Assembly: GCF_900091955.1 (NCBI RefSeq)
Contig: NZ_FMDF01000207.1
Span: 1-64,000, forward strand
Origin: Streptomyces sp. Ncost-T10-10d
Lineage (GTDB): Bacteria; Actinomycetota; Actinomycetes; Streptomycetales; Streptomycetaceae
Direction: 5' to 3'
Length of the DNA stretch: 64,000 nt
The notes beneath the pieces are model-generated. The model saw only the letters and a list, made by a program, of their open reading frames with translations, had not been told where the DNA came from and made no database searches. The position numbers were made by a program, and so were the translations under genes. Position 1 is the stretch's first letter. Every line of letters begins with the position of its first letter. Shown here piece by piece: positions 7,247 to 16,473 of this stretch.

Positions 7247-9142
7247 ATGACTGAGATCACTGGCTCGACGGCCTCCACCGCACCGGCGACCGCTTCCGCT
7301 CCGGCGACCGCTTCCGTACCGGAGTGGGAGCAGCGTTTCCGGGCGCCGCGGGTGTCGTTGCCCGACTGGGCGGAGGATGCGCCGGACCGCGCACTGTTCG
7401 TCTCCAATGCCACGGGGACGTACGAGCTGTACGCATGGGACCGCGCGACCGGCAAGCAGCGTCAGGTGACCGACCGGCCGAACGGGACGACTGACGGCGT
7501 GCTGACACCGGACGGCGAGTCGATCTGGTGGTTCAGCGACACCGACGGGGACGAGTTCGGGGTGTGGATGCGCCAGCCGTTCCACAGCGGCGAGGGCGCG
7601 GAGGTGGTGGACGAGCCGGCGGCACCCGGTCTCGGTGCCTCGTACTCGGCCGGGCTCGCGATCGGGCGTGACGGTACGGCGGTGGTCGGCCGTTCGACCG
7701 ACGAGGACGGGACGACGGTCCATGTCGTACGGCCCGGGGCCGCGCCCGTCGAGATCTACCGCCACCACGAGTCGGCGGGCGTCGGCGACCTGTCGTACGA
7801 CGGGACGCTGATCGCCCTGGAGCACACCGAGCACGGCGATGCGATGCACTCCGCGCTGCGCGTCGTGCGGCCCGACGGGTCGACCGTCGCCGAGCTGGAC
7901 GACACCGAGGGCGGTACGAAGGAGCTGGGCCTGTCCGTGCTGGGCTTCGCCCCCGTCGCCGGGGACACGAGGCTGCTGGTCGGGCATCAGCGGCGGGGCC
8001 GCTGGGAGCCGATGATCTGGGATCCGATGACAGGCACGGAGACGGACCTCGCGATCGGCCTGCCCGGTGATGTGGGCGCCGAGTGGTATCCGGACGCCTC
8101 CGCGCTGCTGATCGTGCACGGCTTCGAGGCCCGCAGCGACCTGTGGCGGTACGAGCCGGGGGCGGGCAGCGCTCCCGTCCGGGTGGATACCCCCGCGGGT
8201 TCGGTGTCGGGAGCCACGGCCCGGCCCGACGGCACGGTGGAGTACCTGTGGTCGTCGGCCGCGCAGCCGCCCGTCATCCGGTCCACCTCGGGTGCGGTGG
8301 TGCTCGATCCGCCCGGCTTGAAGGCTCCGGCCTCCGTGCCGGTGGAGGACGTGTGGGTGGACGGGCCCGGGGGCCGCGTCCACGCTCTCGTGCAGCGGCC
8401 CGCCGCCCCGGCGGAGGGCCCGTTTCCCACCGTCTTCGAGATCCACGGCGGACCGACCTGGCACGACAGCGACGCCTTCGCCTCCGGCCCCGCCGCCTGG
8501 GTGGACCACGGCTACGCGGTCGTCCGGGTCAACTACCGCGGCTCCACCGGATACGGCCGCGCCTGGACGGACGCGCTCAAGCACCGGGTCGGTCTGATCG
8601 AGCTGGAGGACATCGCCGCGGTACGGGAGTGGGCGGTGAAGTCCGGGCTCGCGGACCCGGCGAAGCTGGTCCTGGCCGGTGGCTCCTGGGGTGGCTATCT
8701 GACCCTGCTCGGCCTCGGTACGCAGCCGGACGACTGGGCCCTGGGCCTGGCGGCGGTCCCGGTCGCCGACTACGTCACGGCGTATCACGACGAGATGGAG
8801 GACCTGAAGGCGATGGACCGCACACTGCTGGGCGGCACGCCGGAGGAGGTCCCCGAGCGTTTCGAGGCCTCGTCCCCGCTGACGTACGTCGACGCCGTGC
8901 GGGCGCCGGTCTACATCTCGGCGGGCGTCAACGATCCGCGCTGCCCGATCCGGCAGGTCGAGAACTACGTGGACCGGCTGAAGGGCCGTGACGCGGTGCA
9001 CGAGGTCTACCGGTACGACGCGGGACACGGTTCGCTCGTCGTGGAGGAACGGATCAAGCAGTTCCGGCTGGAACTCGACTTCGCCCAGCGCCACCTGGCC
9101 ACGGATGGCGCCCCCGCCTCTTCGAGCCTGTCCGGAGAATAG
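7247..9142 (+). CDS. S9-family prolyl-oligopeptidase-type serine peptidase
   Basis: Peptidase of 631 residues with an N-terminal beta-propeller (repeated AWDRATG/SPDG-type blades, residues about 30-380) and a C-terminal alpha/beta-hydrolase domain. The nucleophile is Ser480 in GGSWGGYL, with Asp about 563 in NDPRCPI and His about 594 in AGHGSL. HGGPTW before the domain forms the oxyanion hole. No signal peptide is evident, so it should act on short peptides in the cytoplasm. The ATG at 7247 has a G-rich site upstream; the open frame to 7166 overlaps the methyltransferase start and is rejected. Confidence 0.93.
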   Translation: MTEITGSTASTAPATASAPATASVPEWEQRFRAPRVSLPDWAEDAPDRALFVSNATGTYELYAWDRATGKQRQVTDRPNGTTDGVLTPDGESIWWFSDTDGDEFGVWMRQPFHSGEGAEVVDEPAAPGLGASYSAGLAIGRDGTAVVGRSTDEDGTTVHVVRPGAAPVEIYRHHESAGVGDLSYDGTLIALEHTEHGDAMHSALRVVRPDGSTVAELDDTEGGTKELGLSVLGFAPVAGDTRLLVGHQRRGRWEPMIWDPMTGTETDLAIGLPGDVGAEWYPDASALLIVHGFEARSDLWRYEPGAGSAPVRVDTPAGSVSGATARPDGTVEYLWSSAAQPPVIRSTSGAVVLDPPGLKAPASVPVEDVWVDGPGGRVHALVQRPAAPAEGPFPTVFEIHGGPTWHDSDAFASGPAAWVDHGYAVVRVNYRGSTGYGRAWTDALKHRVGLIELEDIAAVREWAVKSGLADPAKLVLAGGSWGGYLTLLGLGTQPDDWALGLAAVPVADYVTAYHDEMEDLKAMDRTLLGGTPEEVPERFEASSPLTYVDAVRAPVYISAGVNDPRCPIRQVENYVDRLKGRDAVHEVYRYDAGHGSLVVEERIKQFRLELDFAQRHLATDGAPASSSLSGE

Positions 9143-9361
9143 GGACGTCTGTCACTCCCGCACGAAGCCCGCATGACACCACCGCCACAGGCCGTCGTGA
9201 GCCCGCCGGCGATCGAGGACGAATCGGTGACCGGCGAGCAACGCCGCGCGGTCGGGGTGCCGAGCCGGACGCCGACGGCCACCGGCCCCGTCGGCACCGC
9301 GGCCGCGCCCCACGCGGCACCCCGCTCCGGGCGACCGGAGCGGGGACCGTACCGTGGAGGG

Positions 9362-10246
9362 GTGTACCGGTTCCTGCTGACCCCGCGATGGTGGGGGATC
9401 AACCTCTTCGTCGTGCTGGCCATCCCGTTCTGCATCTTCATGGGCACCTGGCAGCTCGGCCGCTTCGAGGATCGCGTGCAGACGCACGACGCCGCCGAGA
9501 AGCAGCCCGCCCCTGGCACGAGGGCGGCCGAGCCGATCGACGACCTCCTGCCCGTCGACACGGTGACCTCGGGCCGCCCCGCCACCGCCACCGGCCGGTA
9601 CGCCGACCAGTTCCTGGTACCCGGACGGGAGTTGGACGACAAGAGCGGCTTCTATGTCCTGAACATGCTCCGCACGGACGGTGGCAAGGCCCTGCCGGTG
9701 GTACGCGGCTGGCTGCCCGGCAAGCCCGGCCACAGCGCCGTGCCTGCCGCACCGACCGGCGAGGTCACGGTGACCGGCGACCTCCAGGCGTCCGAGAACG
9801 CCGGCACCGCGGGCGTCGACACGGCGGGTGGGCTCCCGGACGGTCAGCTCGGCATGATCAGCGCCGCTTCCCTGGTCAACCTCGTCCCGTACGACGTCTA
9901 CGACGCATGGGTGACGCTCCAGGACACCGGCTCCAGCGGCGCGCTGCGTCCCGTACCGGCCGCCGTACCGCAGGGCACCGGGCTCGATCTGAAGGCCTTC
10001 CAGAACCTCGGCTACACGGGCGAGTGGTTCGTCTTCGCCGGGTTCGTGCTCTTCATGTGGTTCCGGCTGGTCCGCCGCGAGGCCGAAGCGGCGCGGGACC
10101 TGAAGCTGGGCCTCGTCGACGGCACGGATGCGGGCACGGATGCGGATGCGGATGCGGATGCGGATACCGATACAGGCAAGGACCCGGGCACGAACACCGG
10201 CCCCACCGATCCCGCCGACTCCAACGTGAGCGCCGGCACGGCCTGA
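9362..10246 (+). CDS. SURF1-family cytochrome oxidase assembly protein
   Basis: Membrane protein of about 294 residues with the classic SURF1 plan: a transmembrane helix at each end (about 11-30 and near 225-245) around an extracytoplasmic domain. Family marks are FLLTPRWWG, GTWQLGRFE and the strand RYADQFLVPGR, with WLPGKP later. SURF1 helps insert haem into the aa3 oxidase. The C terminus carries an Asp/Ala/Thr low-complexity tail. GTG 9362 starts exactly at the conserved N terminus, but GGAGG is only one base away, so an upstream start down to 9173 is possible. Confidence 0.85.
   Translation: MYRFLLTPRWWGINLFVVLAIPFCIFMGTWQLGRFEDRVQTHDAAEKQPAPGTRAAEPIDDLLPVDTVTSGRPATATGRYADQFLVPGRELDDKSGFYVLNMLRTDGGKALPVVRGWLPGKPGHSAVPAAPTGEVTVTGDLQASENAGTAGVDTAGGLPDGQLGMISAASLVNLVPYDVYDAWVTLQDTGSSGALRPVPAAVPQGTGLDLKAFQNLGYTGEWFVFAGFVLFMWFRLVRREAEAARDLKLGLVDGTDAGTDADADADADTDTGKDPGTNTGPTDPADSNVSAGTA
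10123..10175 (+). repeat. GGATGC hexanucleotide repeat in the SURF1 gene tail
   Basis: Tandem and near-tandem GGATGC units encode an Asp-Ala run near the C terminus of the SURF1 protein. Such hexamer runs vary by slippage without breaking the frame; the encoded tail is acidic and probably disordered. Confidence 0.8.
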
Positions 10247-10268
10247 GCCAGACGCCTGAGCCGGACAT

Positions 10269-10311
10269 ACGTGAGGGGGCCCGCCGAATCGACCGGCGGG
10301 CCCCCTCACGT
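10269..10311. terminator. Strong bidirectional terminator
   Basis: Perfect 18-bp inverted repeat at 10269-10286 and 10294-10311 with a 7-base loop. It sits between the 3' ends of the SURF1 gene (plus) and the 10338-11672 gene (minus) and can serve both. Confidence 0.9.
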
Positions 10312-10337
10312 GTGCGTCGTACGCCGCCGCCCCTGCG

Positions 10338-11672
10338 TCATGTCGCGGGGGCCAGCACCCCGGTCCGGTAGATCGTGCCCGCGCAGGCGTTGGAGATCTT
10401 CGCCTCCGCGACCGGCGCCCCCGCCTCCGGCGTGTGCGTCACGGCAACGCTGCCGTCCAGCGCCCCGCCGCCGTCCTCGCTGCCGAACTGCGCAGCCGTA
10501 TCCGAAGTCCCGTCAGTGGTACCCGTACCGGCCCCGGCGGCAGCGGCGCCGCCCGCGCTGTCCGTGCCGCCCGTCGGTGTCGGGCTCGGTGAACCTCCGG
10601 AAGTCGGACATGTGTCCTTCGGCACCCAGGCGAACTTCACCTCGTACGCCATGGACGGTTTCAGCAGCACCGTCCCCTGCTCCTGCGAGGGGTCGGGGAG
10701 TCCGGCCGCCGCGTCACCCGCGGTGTGCTGGACGATCGTGATCTTGGCCGGGTCGGCCGCGCCCATCGCCTGGAAGCCCACGCTGCCGCTGCTGCTCACC
10801 GAACAGTCCTTGCCGGAGACATTGGCGATGCGGAACGTGCCGTACACCGTGCCGTCGGCACCCGCCGCGCCCGTCTCGGCCGAGGCGACACCGAGCTGCC
10901 CCGGATCGCAGGTCGGCATGGAGGCCGCCGCGGAGTTGTCCGGGTCGGCGACCCCGCCGACCAGGTTGCCGCCGACGCCCTGACCACGGCTGTCGGACGG
11001 ACTGCTCGTGCTCGTCGGCCGGCCCCGGTCGCCGTCACCCTGACCGTCGGTGCTGCCGCCGCCGCTCTTCCCGCCGGATCCCGAGCCGTTGTCGGTGCCG
11101 CTGCCGCCCTGCGCCTGCTCACCGTGTCCGGCCATCGCGGGGTTGGCGGTGCTCGAACCGTCGGAGTTCGCGACATGGACGAAGGCGGGGACCGCGGTGC
11201 CGATGAGCAGCGCCGCTGCCGCCATACCGACGACGGCCTGCCGCCGCCTGGCGCGCCGCGCGGGCACCGCACGGTACAGATGGTCAAGGGTGCCGTCGCG
11301 GGGTTCGATGTGCTGGACGGCCCCGCGCAGCATGCGGCGCAGCGCGACCTCGTCCATGTCCGGGCCGCCACCGCCCCCCGAACCGGAACCCATACCCGGG
11401 CCCTTGCCGAAGAGGCTGCTCAGCCCCCCGAGCTCGGCCGTCTCAGCGGCTGTGTCGCCCTCACAGAGGTCACCCGCGCCTCCCGCGGACGCGAGGTCGC
11501 GATCCGCGAGATCCCGTTCCACGTGATCCGCATCCGACTTCGCGTCCGACTTCGCGTCCGGGTTCACATGCGAGGCGCTCTCCGGCCCGTCGTTCACAAT
11601 TCCGTTTCCAGTCCGGTCAATCCGATGCTCACGCTCGTGGCTGTTCTCTTTCCTGCGGTAGCGCCAACTCAT
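10338..11672 (-). CDS. Membrane protein coupled to a sigma factor; possible anti-sigma/regulator
   Basis: Protein of 444 residues whose ATG overlaps the sigma-factor stop (ATGA at 11669-11672). The cytoplasmic N-terminal half is charged and glycine-rich, with a short helical block DEVALRRMLRGAVQHIEP. One membrane helix follows at about residue 165 (AVVGMAAAALLIGTAVPAFVHV minus its ends). The outside part is a long Gly/Ser/Thr/Asp-rich stretch followed by a folded domain with several cysteines (PTCDPGQLG, KDCSVSS, DTCPTSG, NACAGTI). The arrangement suggests it controls the sigma factor, but no zinc-binding anti-sigma motif is visible, so that role is only inferred from position. Confidence 0.8.
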   Translation of the reverse strand: MSWRYRRKENSHEREHRIDRTGNGIVNDGPESASHVNPDAKSDAKSDADHVERDLADRDLASAGGAGDLCEGDTAAETAELGGLSSLFGKGPGMGSGSGGGGGPDMDEVALRRMLRGAVQHIEPRDGTLDHLYRAVPARRARRRQAVVGMAAAALLIGTAVPAFVHVANSDGSSTANPAMAGHGEQAQGGSGTDNGSGSGGKSGGGSTDGQGDGDRGRPTSTSSPSDSRGQGVGGNLVGGVADPDNSAAASMPTCDPGQLGVASAETGAAGADGTVYGTFRIANVSGKDCSVSSSGSVGFQAMGAADPAKITIVQHTAGDAAAGLPDPSQEQGTVLLKPSMAYEVKFAWVPKDTCPTSGGSPSPTPTGGTDSAGGAAAAGAGTGTTDGTSDTAAQFGSEDGGGALDGSVAVTHTPEAGAPVAEAKISNACAGTIYRTGVLAPAT

Positions 11673-12331
11673 ACCTGCGCCTCCATCACGACGCGCAGCG
11701 CCGCGATCCCACGGGAGCCGTACGCCTTGACCGAGCCCAGGGATATGCCCAGCGTCTCGGCCACCTGAGCCTCCGTCATGTCCGCGAAGTAACGCAGCAC
11801 CAGCACCTCTCGCTGGCGCCGTTGCAGCCCCCGCATCGCTTTGATCAGCGCGTCCCGCTCCAGTTGGTCGTACGCGCCCTCCTCCGCGCTCGCCATGTCC
11901 GGCATGGGCTTGGACAGCAGCTTCAGCCCGAGGATGCGGCGGCGCAGCGCGGAGCGCGACAGGTTGACGACGGTCTGACGCAGATACGCGAGTGTCTTCT
12001 CGGGTTCCCGTACCCGGCTGCGCGCCGAGTGCACGCGGATGAACGCCTCCTGCACGACGTCCTCGCACGAGGCGGTGTCGTCCAGGAGCAGAGCCGCGAG
12101 GCCCAGCAGCGAACGGTAATGGGCCCGATAGGTCTCGGTGAGATGGTCGACCGTGGTTCCTGCAGCCACGCTCTCCTCAGCGCCCTCGCGCTGCGACGGC
12201 AGCCGTGCGGGACGTGCAGCGGGCATGGGCGCAATCACCGGCATACCGCCGGGTGCGCGGGGCCGTCTGAGCGGACGCACCGAAGCGCCGCGCAAGGGGC
12301 CCACCACTGTGATTTCGAGAACCTCTGCCAC
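11669..12331 (-). CDS. SigE-family ECF-like RNA polymerase sigma factor
   Basis: Sigma-70 family factor of 220 residues. After a basic, proline-rich N-terminal extension of about 60 residues comes region 2 (YRSLLGLAALLLDD, then EDVVQEAFIRVH). Region 4 follows (LQRRQREVLVLRYFADMTEAQVAETLGISLGSVK), with its helix-turn-helix at TEAQVAETLGISLGSVKAY. The layout is that of the SigE-family group common in Streptomyces. The start is GTG 12331; an internal start after the extension cannot be excluded. Its promoter should lie in the 270 bases up to 12603, where I saw no clear ECF consensus. Confidence 0.9.
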   Translation of the reverse strand: MAEVLEITVVGPLRGASVRPLRRPRAPGGMPVIAPMPAARPARLPSQREGAEESVAAGTTVDHLTETYRAHYRSLLGLAALLLDDTASCEDVVQEAFIRVHSARSRVREPEKTLAYLRQTVVNLSRSALRRRILGLKLLSKPMPDMASAEEGAYDQLERDALIKAMRGLQRRQREVLVLRYFADMTEAQVAETLGISLGSVKAYGSRGIAALRVVMEAQV

Positions 12332-12603
12332 GCCAGTTGGACACGTTTCCCCCCGTCAGGGTTGTACGCGCGCGGCACCGCGTTCATCGCAGTGCGACAT
12401 GCCCTCATACATACCTGCTCTTCCACAAATGCCCCGAATATGCGCCCGCCGTGCAAGAAGTGACCGCATAGACGCGTGCCCTCCGGCCGACGGTTGCACC
12501 AGGCCGAAAGGTCATCGTCGGATACCCCGACACCCCAGCTCAAGAGGTTCAGACCTTCAACTTGCTCACAGGGCATTCACAGAGAGTACAAAACAGGTTC
12601 GAA

Positions 12604-13668
12604 TCAGACTCGGGGAAATTCGGCAGCCACCGATTCGGCGATCTGCGCCACGTTCAACGCCGCTCCCTTGCGGAGGTTGTCGCCGCAGACGAACAGTTCC
12701 AGGCCCCGGGGATCGTCCAGTGACCTGCGCACCCGCCCGACCCAGGTCGGATCGGTGCCGACGACGTCGGACGGTGTCGGGAAGTCCCCCGCCGCCGGAC
12801 TGTCGTAGAGCACCACGCCCGGTGCCGTCGCCAGGATCTCGTGGGCCCGGTCGACCGCGATCTCGTTCTCGAACCGTGCGTGCACGGACATCGAGTGCGT
12901 CGCGATGACGGGTACGTAGACACAGGTCGCCGCCACCCGCAGGCTCGGCAGGTCCAGAACCTTGCGGCACTCCTCGCGGATCGCCAGCTCCTCCGACGAC
13001 CAGCCGTCCCCGGCCTCGGTCCCGGCCCAGGGCACCACGTTGAGGGCCACCGGCGCGGCAAAGGGGCTGCCTTCCACGTCCCCCAGGGCCCGGCGTACAT
13101 CCCCGGGCTGCGTACCCAGTTCCGTACCGGCCACCATCGACAGCTGTTCGCGCAGCGCCGCGACACCGTCCCGGCCGGCCCCGCTCACCGCCTGGTACGA
13201 GGAGACGACCAGTTCCCGTACCCCGAATTCGGCGTGCAGCGCGCCGACCGCGACGATCAGCGAGAGTGTCGTGCAGTTCGGGCTCGCGACGATGCCGCGC
13301 GGCCTGATCCGCGCGGCATGCGGATTGATCTCGGGCACGACCAGCGGAACGTCCGGGTCCAGCCGGAACGCGGCGGAGTCGTCGACGACGACCGTGCCCT
13401 TGGCGGCGGCGATCGGCGCCCACTGCGCGGAGACGGCGTCGGGCACCAGGAACAGTGCCACGTCGACGTCGTCGAACACGTCCTCGGTGAGTTCGAGGAC
13501 TTCGCTCTCCTCGCCGCGCACGACCAGCTTGCGGCCGGCCGAACGCGGCGAGGCGATCAGTTTCACCTCGCCCCAGACATCCGCGTGCTGCGAAAGGATC
13601 TGGAGCATGACGCCGCCGATCACCCCGGTCGCTCCGACGACCGCGAGCGAAGGGCGGCGGGCGGTCAT
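12604..13668 (-). CDS. asd: Aspartate-semialdehyde dehydrogenase
   Basis: Second enzyme of the aspartate pathway: it reduces aspartyl phosphate to the semialdehyde with NADPH, towards lysine, threonine and methionine. The protein has 354 residues. It carries the nucleotide-binding VVGATGVIGGVML and the catalytic Cys132 in ASPNCTTL. The ATG at 13668 overlaps the stop of the aspartokinase gene (ATGA), so the pair is translationally coupled. The frame extends upstream to 13740 within lysC, but that part is antisense-like filler. Confidence 0.96.
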   Translation of the reverse strand: MTARRPSLAVVGATGVIGGVMLQILSQHADVWGEVKLIASPRSAGRKLVVRGEESEVLELTEDVFDDVDVALFLVPDAVSAQWAPIAAAKGTVVVDDSAAFRLDPDVPLVVPEINPHAARIRPRGIVASPNCTTLSLIVAVGALHAEFGVRELVVSSYQAVSGAGRDGVAALREQLSMVAGTELGTQPGDVRRALGDVEGSPFAAPVALNVVPWAGTEAGDGWSSEELAIREECRKVLDLPSLRVAATCVYVPVIATHSMSVHARFENEIAVDRAHEILATAPGVVLYDSPAAGDFPTPSDVVGTDPTWVGRVRRSLDDPRGLELFVCGDNLRKGAALNVAQIAESVAAEFPRV

Positions 13669-14186
13669 CGGCCGGTGCCCCCGTAGACAACGGCCTCGTC
13701 GGAATCGCTGTCGAGACCGAAGGCGGTGTGCACGGCGCACACGGCCTCGTTGACGTCGTCGGCGCGGGTGACCACCGAGATACGGATCTCGGACGTCGAG
13801 ATGAGCTCGATGTTCACACCGGCGTCCGACAGCGCCTCGAAGAAGCCCGCCGTGACACCCGGATTGGTCTTCATGCCGGCGCCGACCAGGGAGATCTTCG
13901 CGATCTGGTCGTCGTAGCGCAGCGACTCGAAGCCGATGGTGCCGCGGTTGCGCTCCAGGGCGTCGATGGCCTTGCGGCCCTCGGCCTTCGGCAGCGTGAA
14001 CGAGATGTCGGTCAGACCGGTCGACGCGGCGGAGACGTTCTGCACCACCATGTCGATGTTGACTTCCGCGTTCGCGATGGCGCGGAAGATCGCGGCGGCC
14101 TCGCCCGGCTTGTCGGGCACGCCGACGACGGTGATCTTGGCCTCGGAGACGTCATGGGCGACTCCGGAGATGATCGCGTGCTCCAC
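13665..14186 (-). CDS. Aspartokinase beta subunit (internal start)
   Basis: In-frame internal GTG within lysC, preceded by AAGGGGA at suitable spacing, would give a protein of about 173 residues beginning VEHAIISG and holding only the two ACT domains. Alpha2-beta2 aspartokinases made this way are established in Corynebacterium and relatives. Here it is inferred from the ribosome site and the domain boundary. Confidence 0.55.
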   Translation of the reverse strand: MEHAIISGVAHDVSEAKITVVGVPDKPGEAAAIFRAIANAEVNIDMVVQNVSAASTGLTDISFTLPKAEGRKAIDALERNRGTIGFESLRYDDQIAKISLVGAGMKTNPGVTAGFFEALSDAGVNIELISTSEIRISVVTRADDVNEAVCAVHTAFGLDSDSDEAVVYGGTGR

Positions 14187-14936
14187 CTTCTGGTCCCCTT
14201 GCGGCTCGTTGCTGACCCAGGTTCCGCGCAGTCCGGAGAAGGACGAGCGGACATGGATCGGGATGTTGTAGCGGCGTGCGTACTCCACGCATCGGTGCAG
14301 CAGCACCTTGGAGCCGGACGCGGCCAGCTCCAGCATGTCCTCGAAGGAGATCCAGTCGATCTTCCGGGCCTTCTTCACGACCCGCGGGTCGGCGGTGAAG
14401 ACACCGTCCACATCGGTGTAGATCTCACAGACCTCGGCATCCAGCGCGGCCGCGAGCGCGACCGCGGTGGTGTCGGACCCGCCGCGGCCGAGGGTGGTGA
14501 TGTCCTTCTTGTCCTGGGACACACCCTGGAACCCCGCGACGATCGCGATGTTCCCCTCGTCCAGCGCCGTACGGATACGGCCCGGCGTCACATCGATGAT
14601 GCGCGCTTTGTTGTGGACCGAGTCGGTGATGACGCCTGCCTGGCTACCTGTGAACGACTGGGCCTCGTGGCCCAGGTTTTTGATCGCCATCGCCAGCAGG
14701 GCCATGGAGATCCGCTCTCCGGCGGTCAGCAGCATGTCGAACTCACGCCCGGCAGGGATCGGGGATACCTGCTCGGCGAGATCGATCAGCTCGTCCGTCG
14801 TGTCGCCCATCGCTGACACCACGACAACCACCTGGTTGCCGTTCTTCTTGGCATCGACGATTCGCTTGGCGACGCGCTTGATGCCTTCGGCATCGGCTAC
14901 GGAGGAGCCTCCGTACTTCTGCACGACAAGGCCCAC
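13665..14936 (-). CDS. lysC: Aspartokinase
   Basis: Phosphorylates aspartate; 423 residues. The kinase domain starts with VQKYGGSSVAD and contains GRGGSDTTAVALAAAL. Two ACT domains follow (from about residue 265) that bind feedback lysine and threonine. The GTG start is at 14936. A second start inside the gene is likely (GTG 14186, AAGGGGA about eight bases before), giving the separate beta subunit known for actinobacterial aspartokinases. Overlaps asd downstream. A terminator-rich stretch separates it from recR-DUF5063 upstream, so it has its own promoter. Confidence 0.97.
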   Translation of the reverse strand: MGLVVQKYGGSSVADAEGIKRVAKRIVDAKKNGNQVVVVVSAMGDTTDELIDLAEQVSPIPAGREFDMLLTAGERISMALLAMAIKNLGHEAQSFTGSQAGVITDSVHNKARIIDVTPGRIRTALDEGNIAIVAGFQGVSQDKKDITTLGRGGSDTTAVALAAALDAEVCEIYTDVDGVFTADPRVVKKARKIDWISFEDMLELAASGSKVLLHRCVEYARRYNIPIHVRSSFSGLRGTWVSNEPQGDQKVEHAIISGVAHDVSEAKITVVGVPDKPGEAAAIFRAIANAEVNIDMVVQNVSAASTGLTDISFTLPKAEGRKAIDALERNRGTIGFESLRYDDQIAKISLVGAGMKTNPGVTAGFFEALSDAGVNIELISTSEIRISVVTRADDVNEAVCAVHTAFGLDSDSDEAVVYGGTGR

Positions 14937-15475
14937 GTGCGCTCCTCGCTCAGTCCATTACTGCGGTCGACTCAGTTTAACGAGCAGTCCGGAAACGCCC
15001 CGCCGATACCACATGGTGAGATGTCCCGCTCAACACGTGATCATCGGCGTGTCGCCCCGAACTGCTCGTACGGGGCTGTTGCCCGCCGATCGGGCCCCTA
15101 CTCCCGTATGTGGCCTGGCCCACACACGCGGCGAGCCGGGTCCGCAATTCATGAGCCACCCACCTCCAGCGTGGACCGGAACCTTACGGTCCGCCCTTCG
15201 GAGGCCCCCGCCATGCGCAAGCCTCCGCGTGCTCGCCTGGGCAGCACTATCGTTGGCACCGGCCATCAGGATCGACTCTCTTTCGATCTGGTTCGGCAAG
15301 ACCCCGGTTGGTGTTCGTGCACCGCCGGGGCCGTCCGTTTTTCGGATTGCGGATTCTTCAACGCGAACCCAGAACGCGCACACGCTGTGAATCAAGCAGA
15401 TCACGGAACGTCACCCGCACGCGTGTGCGCGGGACTTGGGAGGGCGGGTGGGATCGAACCCAACCACCCATTCCT

Positions 15476-15510
15476 AAAGAAAAGGGCTCGGAGCCCGAGG
15501 CTTGAGCCCC
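15476..15510 (-). terminator. Intrinsic terminator with T-rich tail
   Basis: On the minus strand GGGGCTC...GAGCCC encloses an inner hairpin CTCGG/CCGAG and is followed by TTTTCTTT. It lies about 190 bases after the DUF5063 stop and upstream of lysC, so it isolates the aspartate operon. Confidence 0.7.
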
Positions 15511-15641
15511 GGGCCGGCCCGCGCCGATTCAGCCGCGAGTGACGGCGAAGGCAACGAAGGGAGTTCCAGTTGCTCCCGCCGGAGGTTGTGCGGGGGGCGT
15601 CCCGATCGCGGCCACGCGAATGGCGCTGCCACAGACCGAAC

Positions 15642-15672
15642 AACGTGACACTCGGACGTCGAGTGCCACGTT
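15642..15672 (-). terminator. Terminator of the ybaB-recR-DUF5063 unit
   Basis: 13-bp inverted repeat with one mismatch (15642-15654 with 15660-15672) and a 5-base loop. It begins 29 bases after the DUF5063 stop codon. No U-tract. Confidence 0.7.
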
Positions 15673-15700
15673 GCTGTGAAGGGTGGGTGGGCGCCGGGCG

Positions 15701-16360
15701 TTACTGCACCGGCCGCAGCCCCAGCGGGCCCGCGATCTCCTCGGCCATCACCCGGCCCGCCTCCTCGGCCAGCTCGTCGTCGGCGGTCTCCGAGTCCGTG
15801 TCCAGGCCGTCCAGCTCCTGGAGGGGCTGGTTGAGGCGGATGTGGGCGATGAGGGACTGGAGGGCGCGCAGAGTGGCGGATGCGGTGGAGCCCCAGTTGG
15901 AGAAGTAGGAGAACTGCCACCACCACAGCGCCTCGGTCGTGCGGTCCTCTTCGTAGTGGGCCAGACCGTGGCGCAGGTCGGTGACCAGGTCGGCCAGGTC
16001 GTCGGAGATACGGGCCGGAACCGGGGCCTTGCGGGGCTCGTACGGGTCGAAGACCTCGGAGTAGACGTCGATCGGCTCCAGCAGGGCGGCGAACCGCTCG
16101 CGCAGGCCGTCGGCGTCCGGCTCGGCGCCCAGATCCGGCTCGTAGCGCTCGTCGGGGACGATGTCCTCGTACGCACCGAGCCTGCCGCCCGCCAGCAGCA
16201 GCTGGGAGATCTGGAGCAGCAGGACGGGGACGGCCTCCTCGGGCTCCTCGACCTTGGACACCTCGGTGACCGCGACGATGAACGTCTTGATCTGGTCGGC
16301 GATCTGGACGGCGAAGTCGTCCGGGTCCTGCGTGACGGAGTTCAGCGTGGCGTCAGACAT
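15701..16360 (-). CDS. DUF5063 domain protein
   Basis: Conserved actinobacterial protein of 219 residues with no known reaction. It is acidic and helical: FAVQIADQIKTFIVAVTEV at the start, a conserved WWWQFSYFSNWG motif around residue 170, and a Glu-rich C-terminal helix. No membrane helix or signal peptide. The ATG at 16360 has GGGAGG upstream. It follows recR on the same strand by 113 bases. In Streptomyces it stays with recR, from memory, which hints at a link to DNA repair or replication but proves nothing. Confidence 0.88.
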   Translation of the reverse strand: MSDATLNSVTQDPDDFAVQIADQIKTFIVAVTEVSKVEEPEEAVPVLLLQISQLLLAGGRLGAYEDIVPDERYEPDLGAEPDADGLRERFAALLEPIDVYSEVFDPYEPRKAPVPARISDDLADLVTDLRHGLAHYEEDRTTEALWWWQFSYFSNWGSTASATLRALQSLIAHIRLNQPLQELDGLDTDSETADDELAEEAGRVMAEEIAGPLGLRPVQ

Positions 16361-16473
16361 CGAGGGGACCTCCCGTGGGCACGGTCGCGAACGGTGAGTA
16401 GAACATAGCGTCGCTGAACGTAAAGCCGTCGTGAGCCGATGCAAGAACATCGGGCGTCGCCATCGTGAAGGCA

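Larger units (their letters stand above)
14937..15700. other. Long intergenic region upstream of lysC
   Basis: 764 bases without a gene I can support. From right to left on the minus strand it holds the terminator of the DUF5063 gene, a second terminator with a T-rich tail, then about 500 bases of low coding quality that should contain the lysC promoter. A tRNA T-arm-like string near 15448-15467 does not extend into a tRNA. Confidence 0.5.

Noticed and set aside
6767..9094. Long minus-strand open frame of 775 codons opposite the S9 peptidase
   Set aside because: It is antisense to a clear enzyme gene with intact active-site motifs. Long stop-free antisense frames are expected in very GC-rich DNA, and its product is Arg/Gly/Val-rich without recognisable motifs.
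15440..15470. tRNA-like string on the minus strand (GGGTTCGATCCCACC, reminiscent of a T-arm)
   Set aside because: The five-base T-stem does not pair properly, and no acceptor, D or anticodon arm can be found upstream.
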